Positions 6,489 through 10,445 of a stretch of 10,445 bases of DNA are shown here, one piece after another. The position numbers were made by a program, and so were the translations under genes. Positions within the stretch are counted from its first letter, which is position 1; each line of letters opens with the position of its first letter. Below the pieces are notes generated by a model. That model was given only the letters and a program-made list of their open reading frames with translations. It did not search any database and was not told where the DNA came from. The DNA lies in the NCBI GenBank assembly GCA_963205035.1, contig CAUJII010000012.1, forward strand, positions 1 through 10,445. Reading direction: 5' to 3'. This stretch comes from Spirochaetota bacterium (lineage in GTDB: Bacteria > Spirochaetota > Leptospiria > Turneriellales > Turneriellaceae).

Positions 6489-8519
6489 CTATAATCTTGC
6501 CCCCAATTCGGCACCTTCCGCGATGGCGCGCTTAGCGTCGAGCTCCCCCGCTTCTTTTGCGCCTCCGATGAGATGCACCGCAACGCCGCCTTTGCGCAGT
6601 GCCTCTTCAATTTCGCGTTGCGGCTCTTGGCCCGCGCACACTATAACAGTATCGCAAGGCAAAACCTGCGCTTCTCCTTTCAAAGTATAATGTAGCCCCT
6701 CGTCGTCAATCTTTTCATAGGTGACGTTTGAGACCTGCCGAACGGCGCGTTCCGTAAGCGTCAGCTTGTGTATCCACCCGGTCGTCTTGCCCAGGGTATT
6801 TCCAAACTTGCCCTTGCTCCGCTTGAACATCGTCACCTCGCGGGGGGATGCAGTGTACGCCGTATTTTTCTCAGAAAGCCCTGCGCGTGCAGATACTCCT
6901 AAATCAAAGCCCCATTCTTTTGCGAAATCTTCGGCCTTATCCCAGGTCTTGTAACCGGGGTCTGTGATAAAAAGGGCCGTGTCAAAGCCAATGCCTCCGC
7001 CGCCTATAATTGCGACACGCTTCCCAACAGGTTTCTCCTCTCGAATGACATCGAGGTAGCTCAAGACATTTGCTCTGTCGGCACCGGCAATCGCGAGCTT
7101 GCGCGGTCTAATCCCTGTGGCCAAAATGACGTCAGAAAAACCTTCTTCGATTAGGTCTTTCGCCTCGACCCTACGCCCCAACCGGACTGCCACGTTGTGC
7201 TCGGTCAGCATATTTCCAAAATAACGGATCGTTTCGTCGAACTCCCGCTTTGAGGGAATTTTTCGTGCGGTGTTGAGTTGGCCGCCGATTTGTTTGTCTT
7301 GGTCAAAAAGCGTGACGCTATGGCCCCGTTCTGCCAAAACTGTCGCTACAGAAAGCCCCGCAGGCCCCGCACCGACGACCGCAATTTTCCTCTTTTCTGA
7401 TGCCGGGTTGTAATTCAAATTTGTTTCATTGCCAGCACGCGGATTGACCAAGCACGACGTTGTCTTTCCGCTAAAGGTATGGTCGAGGCATGCTTGGTTG
7501 CACGCGATGCACGTATTGATAAGGTGTGCCCTTCCCGAACGTGACTTCGCAACAAAATTAGGATCTGCCAAGAATGGCCGAGCCATCGACACAATATCCG
7601 CTTCGCCCTTGCTCAAGATAGATTCTGCGATCTCCGGAGTGTTGATACGGTTGGACGCGACGACAGGAAGCATCACTTCTTTCTTTAACTTACCCGTCAC
7701 ACTCGAAAAAGCAGCGCGGGGAACAACCATCGCGATTGTGGGAATGCGCGCTTCGTGCCAGCCAATACCCGTGTTGAGAATCGAAGCTCCCACATTTTCT
7801 ATCTGTTTTGCGAGCAGCACGACCTCTTCCCAAGAAGAGCCGCCTTCGACTAAATCTAAGAGCGATAGACGATAAATGATGAGAAAATTCGGGCCCACCG
7901 CTTTGCGCACGGCTTTCACCACCTCGACGGGAAAACGCATACGGTTTTCATAGCTTCCCCCCCAAGCGTCTTCACGGTTATTCGTCCGCGCCGCAGTAAA
8001 CTGGTTGATGAGATAGCCTTCGCTCCCCATAATTTCGACGCCATCGTAACCCGCACTCTGCGCCAATGCTGCACAGCGCGCATAGTCGGCTATCGTCTGC
8101 AATATCTGTGCTTCCGAAAGCTTCTTAGGTTTCACGAAGTTAATCGGGGCTTGGAGTTCGGAGACTCCCACGCAGTCGCGGTGGTAGCCGTATCGCCCCG
8201 TGTGGAGGATTTGCATGGCAATGAGGCCACCGTTATCGTGAACGGCTTTTGTCAGCGTTCGGTGCTCGTGTGCCTCTTCTTCGGTATCCATTTTGGCGGC
8301 ACCTGTAAAAACGCGCCCGGCTGGGTTCGGAGCAATCCCCCCCGTGACAATGAGCGCCGCTTCTCCCGCTGCCCGTTCGGCGTAGAAAACGGCCAAACGC
8401 TCAAAGCCGTTTTCGACTTCTTCCAACGCGGTATGCATCGAGCCCATGAGCGAACGGTTGCGCATCTTCGCAAAGCCAAAATCGAGCGGTTCCAAGAAAC
8501 GCGGGTAGTTAGTCGCCAT
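6489..8519 (-). CDS. fadH: NADPH-dependent 2,4-dienoyl-CoA reductase FadH
   Basis: A 676-residue protein with close, near full-length similarity to E. coli FadH (672). It reduces 2,4-dienoyl-CoA formed during beta-oxidation of unsaturated fatty acids, using NADPH, FAD, FMN and a 4Fe-4S cluster in the cytoplasm. Domains: N-terminal FMN-binding old-yellow-enzyme TIM barrel (about 1-330), cluster segment with Cys337, Cys340, Cys344 and Cys356 (CIACNQACLDH and SCLVNPRAG), then an FAD/NAD(P) reductase part with VVGAGPAGLS at 381-390 and AIIGGGGIGFDTA at 503-515. The catalytic pair is present: Tyr169 in GSEGYLINQF and His255 in GIGWHEAR. The C-terminal GKTTGWIHK and VICAGQEP motifs are intact. The ATG at 8519 gives the expected N-terminus but has only a weak Shine-Dalgarno. 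It leads a cluster ending in a FadL/PorV-like barrel; a nested inverted repeat lies 10 nt upstream. Confidence 0.97.
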   Translation of the reverse strand: MATNYPRFLEPLDFGFAKMRNRSLMGSMHTALEEVENGFERLAVFYAERAAGEAALIVTGGIAPNPAGRVFTGAAKMDTEEEAHEHRTLTKAVHDNGGLIAMQILHTGRYGYHRDCVGVSELQAPINFVKPKKLSEAQILQTIADYARCAALAQSAGYDGVEIMGSEGYLINQFTAARTNNREDAWGGSYENRMRFPVEVVKAVRKAVGPNFLIIYRLSLLDLVEGGSSWEEVVLLAKQIENVGASILNTGIGWHEARIPTIAMVVPRAAFSSVTGKLKKEVMLPVVASNRINTPEIAESILSKGEADIVSMARPFLADPNFVAKSRSGRAHLINTCIACNQACLDHTFSGKTTSCLVNPRAGNETNLNYNPASEKRKIAVVGAGPAGLSVATVLAERGHSVTLFDQDKQIGGQLNTARKIPSKREFDETIRYFGNMLTEHNVAVRLGRRVEAKDLIEEGFSDVILATGIRPRKLAIAGADRANVLSYLDVIREEKPVGKRVAIIGGGGIGFDTALFITDPGYKTWDKAEDFAKEWGFDLGVSARAGLSEKNTAYTASPREVTMFKRSKGKFGNTLGKTTGWIHKLTLTERAVRQVSNVTYEKIDDEGLHYTLKGEAQVLPCDTVIVCAGQEPQREIEEALRKGGVAVHLIGGAKEAGELDAKRAIAEGAELGARL

Positions 8520-8529
8520 GCGGATTCAT

Positions 8530-8564
8530 CTTAATTCGCGAACAGGCGTTCAATTCCAATTAAG
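8530..8564. promoter_or_regulatory. Nested inverted repeat upstream of fadH, candidate operator
   Basis: Outer arms CTTAATT (8530-8536) and AATTAAG (8558-8564) enclose inner arms GAAC (8540-8543) and GTTC (8548-8551). The core CGAACAGGCGTTC (8539-8551) resembles the Gram-positive type LexA box (CGAAC, four bases, GTTC). The site is in the 86-nt gap between the upstream envelope gene and the fadH start, where a regulator would act. The symmetry is seen; which protein binds, if any, is unknown, and a chance match is possible. The rest of the 8520-8605 gap shows no convincing promoter or terminator. Confidence 0.35.
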
Positions 8565-8605
8565 CATTCAATGCGGCGGGGGATAGATCTCGGTCTGAGC
8601 GAGCG

Positions 8606-9484
8606 TCAGTTGAACGTCGCGCTGAATGCAAGACCGACGACTGTATTCGTAATTTTGGGAATAATATTTCCCGAACCCACATCGTCCATGCGGCTGTAGT
8701 GAAAGAAAAATGCAGCGCCTAAACCCCAATTGGCAGACACCCACCATTCTTTACCAATTTGCAAATCCATCCCAAAACCTCTTTCCGAACTGTATGCCGT
8801 TTTATCGGCAGTAAATGTTGCCCGCGCGGCACCCGCGCTACCGCTCACATACGCGTTGATAGCATCAAAATAATACGACACACCCGCGCCATAGACATTG
8901 ATACCCACAGAAGTACTGGTAAGCGGCACCAGCTTGACTCCATCGACAGCCCAAGTCGGATCCAAAGCTAAGTGGCCGGTTACGCTCCCGTAGAGAATAA
9001 GATTGTCTAAAACCGCAAACCCGAGTTGCAATCCAAAAAAAGATGATCCACCACTAATCGACCCCGTTCCTGTACCGTCGGTAAAAATCGGCGTTTCTTT
9101 CAAATTGAGCGCGCCGTAGCCGCCCAACATCCTCAGAAAAAAACCGTCGTGGCGGTGGTGGCCGGGAGGTGCTTCTTGGGAACTCTTCGATTCGCTTGGA
9201 GATTTTGCCGCCTTTTCTGCGGTCTTGGGTTCCTCAGCAATCGGGCCCTGAGCAGGCTGAGCCTCCGGCATCGCTTTTGGTTTATCTTCTTTGATCGATT
9301 GGATGCGACTGTATTCCACGAGAATCCCTTTGCCGGCGGCGTCTGTAATCACAACACCTTCTTTAGTGTGGATTATCCCCGTGCCCTCAATCACTTCGCC
9401 GTCTGTCGTCATGACGGATGCCGCAGTCAGCGGCGCAAAAAGAGCAAAAAATACAAAAATACCTGAATATATATTTTGGTGCAT
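8606..9484 (-). CDS. Envelope protein: beta-rich N-terminal domain, linker and predicted outer-membrane barrel
   Basis: Called as 292 residues from the ATG at 9484; the frame stays open to 9571 but the upstream part looks non-coding and does not begin with a signal peptide. Residues 1-22 form a hydrophobic Sec-type signal (FVFFALFAPLTAA), although its n-region has no Lys or Arg. Residues about 23-66 are a compact beta-rich segment (TTDGEVIEGTGIIHTKEGVV ... VEYSRIQSI). Residues 67-112 are a low-complexity Pro/Ala/Glu/Lys/Ser linker ending in a His-rich GHHRHDG. From about 115 to the end there are alternating amphipathic strands with turns rich in Gly/Asp, consistent with an eight-stranded OmpA/OmpX-type barrel (FFLRMLGGYGAL ... 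YGAGVSYYFDA ... WGLGAAFFFHYSRM ... VVGLAFSATFN). No named family is certain. It is divergent from rpmG and 86 nt upstream of fadH, so it may or may not share a transcript with it. Confidence 0.75.
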   Translation of the reverse strand: MHQNIYSGIFVFFALFAPLTAASVMTTDGEVIEGTGIIHTKEGVVITDAAGKGILVEYSRIQSIKEDKPKAMPEAQPAQGPIAEEPKTAEKAAKSPSESKSSQEAPPGHHRHDGFFLRMLGGYGALNLKETPIFTDGTGTGSISGGSSFFGLQLGFAVLDNLILYGSVTGHLALDPTWAVDGVKLVPLTSTSVGINVYGAGVSYYFDAINAYVSGSAGAARATFTADKTAYSSERGFGMDLQIGKEWWVSANWGLGAAFFFHYSRMDDVGSGNIIPKITNTVVGLAFSATFN

Positions 9485-9584
9485 GAGCACTGTTTGGTTG
9501 GAATATATCGGGCGTAAAGCCGATTTGGGGAATTTAACTCGACGAAGAAGATTTACACCGCATCTGAACAAATCACCATGGCGT
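9485..9584. promoter_or_regulatory. Divergent intergenic region with possible promoters for the envelope gene and rpmG
   Basis: This 100-nt gap must carry the rpmG promoter and probably one for the leftward envelope gene. For the minus strand, TATATT (9502-9507) is a good -10 hexamer but lacks a convincing -35. For the plus strand, TTGGGG (9525-9530) and AAGATT (9548-9553), 17 nt apart, are a weak pair. The region also has an imperfect hairpin, ATCGG/CCGAT arms at 9507-9511 and 9520-9524, and two TTTGG-GGAAT copies (9493-9504 and 9524-9533). Promoter calls are tentative. Confidence 0.35.
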
Positions 9585-9743
9585 ATGCGCGAAATCGTGA
9601 AGCTCGAGTCAACTGCCGGTACGGGGTATTTCTACACCACAACCCGCAATAAGAAAGCACAGGGTGGCAAACTCGAAGTGATGAAGTATGACCCAAAAAT
9701 CCGCAAGCACGTAAAATTCGTCGAAAAGAAGGCTTCTAAATAG
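9585..9743 (+). CDS. rpmG: 50S ribosomal protein bL33
   Basis: A 52-residue protein starting MREIVKLEST, with AGTGYFYTTTRNKK at 11-24 and KYDPKIRKHVKFVEKK at 34-49, the standard bL33 pattern and length. It is the cysteine-free (C-minus) form, as in E. coli, so it needs no zinc. It is a small basic protein of the large ribosomal subunit near the exit site. The frame remains open far upstream, but only this ATG gives the family N-terminus. No good Shine-Dalgarno precedes it, and another ATG 7 nt upstream (9578) is out of frame. It is the only plus-strand gene seen; the secE-nusG genes that often follow rpmG are absent, and instead an opposing OmpA-family gene and a hairpin lie downstream. Confidence 0.96.
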   Translation: MREIVKLESTAGTGYFYTTTRNKKAQGGKLEVMKYDPKIRKHVKFVEKKASK

Positions 9744-9771
9744 GCTCTAAACGGGTTTATTCCAACCTTAG

Positions 9772-9795
9772 GGAGAGTTGAAGCATCGACTCTCC
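9772..9795. terminator. Hairpin between convergent rpmG and OmpA-family genes, probable bidirectional terminator
   Basis: GGAGAGTTGA and TCGACTCTCC pair over 10 positions (one G-T wobble) around the loop AGCA. It lies 28 nt after the rpmG stop and 34 nt after the OmpA-family stop, the right place for ending both transcripts. No T-run follows on either strand, so it is not a textbook intrinsic terminator; it might instead protect 3' ends or work with Rho. Confidence 0.5.
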
Positions 9796-9829
9796 TCACA
9801 TCGCAGCCCTTGAGTCTCTCAGCGACTAA

Positions 9830-10445
9830 CTATTTCTTGCCGACCGATAAGATAGTCAACTCGACGCGGCGGTTCTTTTTTCTGCCCTCTGCCGTAGTGT
9901 TCTTGGCAACCGGTCGCTCTTCGCCATACCCAACCGCACGAATGTTCGCACGCGGCATGCCTTTCTCAATTAAATAATCCATCACCGCGCGTGCGCGATT
10001 TTTAGAAAGCTCCATATTTTTTTTCTGGTTGCCCGTATTATCAGTGTGACCGCCAATTTCAACTTTCAACTCACGGTGCGTCTTCAGGATTTTTGTGAGT
10101 CGGTTGAGTTCAGAATACGATTCTTTCGAGAGTTTGTAAGACCCCTTCTTAAAGAAGATATTGTTTATGGGGATTTTAGCCCCCGCAGCAAATGGCGTCA
10201 TCTCGAGCGCAATCGCACTTTGTTTCGGCGCTCCGTCTTTTAGATTAACAGATGTGCTCTCAGGGAGATAGCCTGGGGCGTCGGCATGGATCGCATACGT
10301 CTCACCCAACGGCAGGTTCATTTTGAACTCACCCTCTTCATTTGTCTCTGTGCGCGCCAAGAGCGAGCCGTCGCTCAAGCGCTCGAACACGACTTTTCCG
10401 GGCAAGCCCTTCCCTTCTTTGTTCGTCACTTTGCCATGGACGAGA
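9830..10445 (-). CDS. OmpA-family peptidoglycan-binding protein with carboxypeptidase-regulatory-like domain, 5' end cut by window edge
   Basis: The frame is open from the stop at 9832-9830 to the right edge, so the N-terminus is missing. A GTG at 10429 is in frame, but the domain clearly starts before it: the edge codons read LVHGKV, continuing into TNKEGKGLPGKVVF, the usual opening of a carboxypeptidase-regulatory-like (Ig-like) domain that ends near YAIHADAPGYLP. The second domain is a complete OmpA C-terminal domain: INNIFFKKGSYKL, VEIGGHTDNTGN, NMELSKNRARAV, IRAVGYGEERPVAKN and GRKKNRRVEL. Counting from the GTG, Asp130 and Arg145 are the pair that binds diaminopimelate in peptidoglycan, with the same 15-residue spacing as in E. 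coli OmpA. The protein probably anchors an outer-membrane or periplasmic assembly to the cell wall; larger relatives carry TPR or beta-propeller parts before these domains, which cannot be checked here. It converges with rpmG. Confidence 0.9.
   Translation of the reverse strand, partial: LVHGKVTNKEGKGLPGKVVFERLSDGSLLARTETNEEGEFKMNLPLGETYAIHADAPGYLPESTSVNLKDGAPKQSAIALEMTPFAAGAKIPINNIFFKKGSYKLSKESYSELNRLTKILKTHRELKVEIGGHTDNTGNQKKNMELSKNRARAVMDYLIEKGMPRANIRAVGYGEERPVAKNTTAEGRKKNRRVELTILSVGKK

Noticed and set aside
8151..8534. 127-codon plus-strand open frame over the 5' part of fadH
   Set aside because: Antisense to a strongly supported FadH catalytic domain, with no protein features of its own.
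8565..8605. Terminator after the envelope protein gene
   Set aside because: No stable stem and no T-run in minus-strand reading could be found; only short, interrupted pairing around GAGCG/CTCAG.
9485..9570. 29-residue N-terminal extension of the envelope protein (in-frame start at 9571)
   Set aside because: The extension is Arg/Lys-rich without a signal peptide, while the ATG at 9484 starts directly before a hydrophobic signal sequence.
9291..9584. 98-residue N-terminal extension of bL33, or a fused protein
   Set aside because: The extension is antisense to the signal peptide and beta-rich domain of the envelope protein and then runs through the intergenic region; bL33 has a standard N-terminus at 9585.
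9485..9584. A tRNA gene next to rpmG, as seen in some genomes
   Set aside because: No T-arm-like GTTCGA motif or cloverleaf pairing is visible in the gap.

Overview
The window looks like a piece of a spirochaete chromosome, most likely from the order Leptospirales (Turneriella- or Leptonema-like). This is inferred from three things: roughly balanced base composition by eye (Leptospira itself is AT-richer), the FadL/PorV-type outer-membrane barrel together with an OmpA-family protein with an N-terminal carboxypeptidase-regulatory-like segment, and a relaxed lipobox. Nothing in the window proves the species. Almost everything is on the minus strand; the only plus-strand gene is rpmG (bL33). I see no mobile element, CRISPR array, rRNA or tRNA.

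Region 1-4615 (minus strand, read right to left) is a very compact housekeeping operon: folP (dihydropteroate synthase), cdaA (membrane diadenylate cyclase making c-di-AMP), cdaR/ybbR (its YbbR-domain partner), pdxJ (pyridoxine 5'-phosphate synthase), then a UbiD-family prenyl-FMN decarboxylase that runs off the left edge. All four junctions overlap (11 nt, ATGA, TAATG, TAATG), so translational coupling is likely. A 15-nt palindrome sits exactly at the folP start codon.

Region 4666-8519 (minus strand) is a second tight cluster: fadH (2,4-dienoyl-CoA reductase), a small helical protein of unknown function, a small lipoprotein with a PNPY/FlgD-Ig-like fold, and a PorV/PorQ/FadL-like (UPF0164-like) outer-membrane barrel. 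Junctions are 29, 8 and 7 nt, with strong Shine-Dalgarno sites overlapping stop codons. The combination suggests, without proving, an accessory set for unsaturated fatty-acid use, or a PorV-plus-client surface module. A nested inverted repeat lies just upstream of fadH. Only 50 nt separate this cluster from folP, so read-through into the first operon is possible.

Region 8606-10445 holds an envelope protein with a small beta-rich N-terminal domain, a Pro/Ala/Lys/Glu-rich linker and a predicted eight-stranded barrel (minus). It is divergent from rpmG (plus), which converges, with a 10-bp hairpin between them, on the 3' end of an OmpA-C-domain protein (minus) that runs off the right edge.

No clear new system is proven here. 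The most worthwhile leads are the fadH/small protein/lipoprotein/barrel cluster, the coupling of c-di-AMP synthesis with three cofactor-related genes, and the palindromes at the folP and fadH starts.
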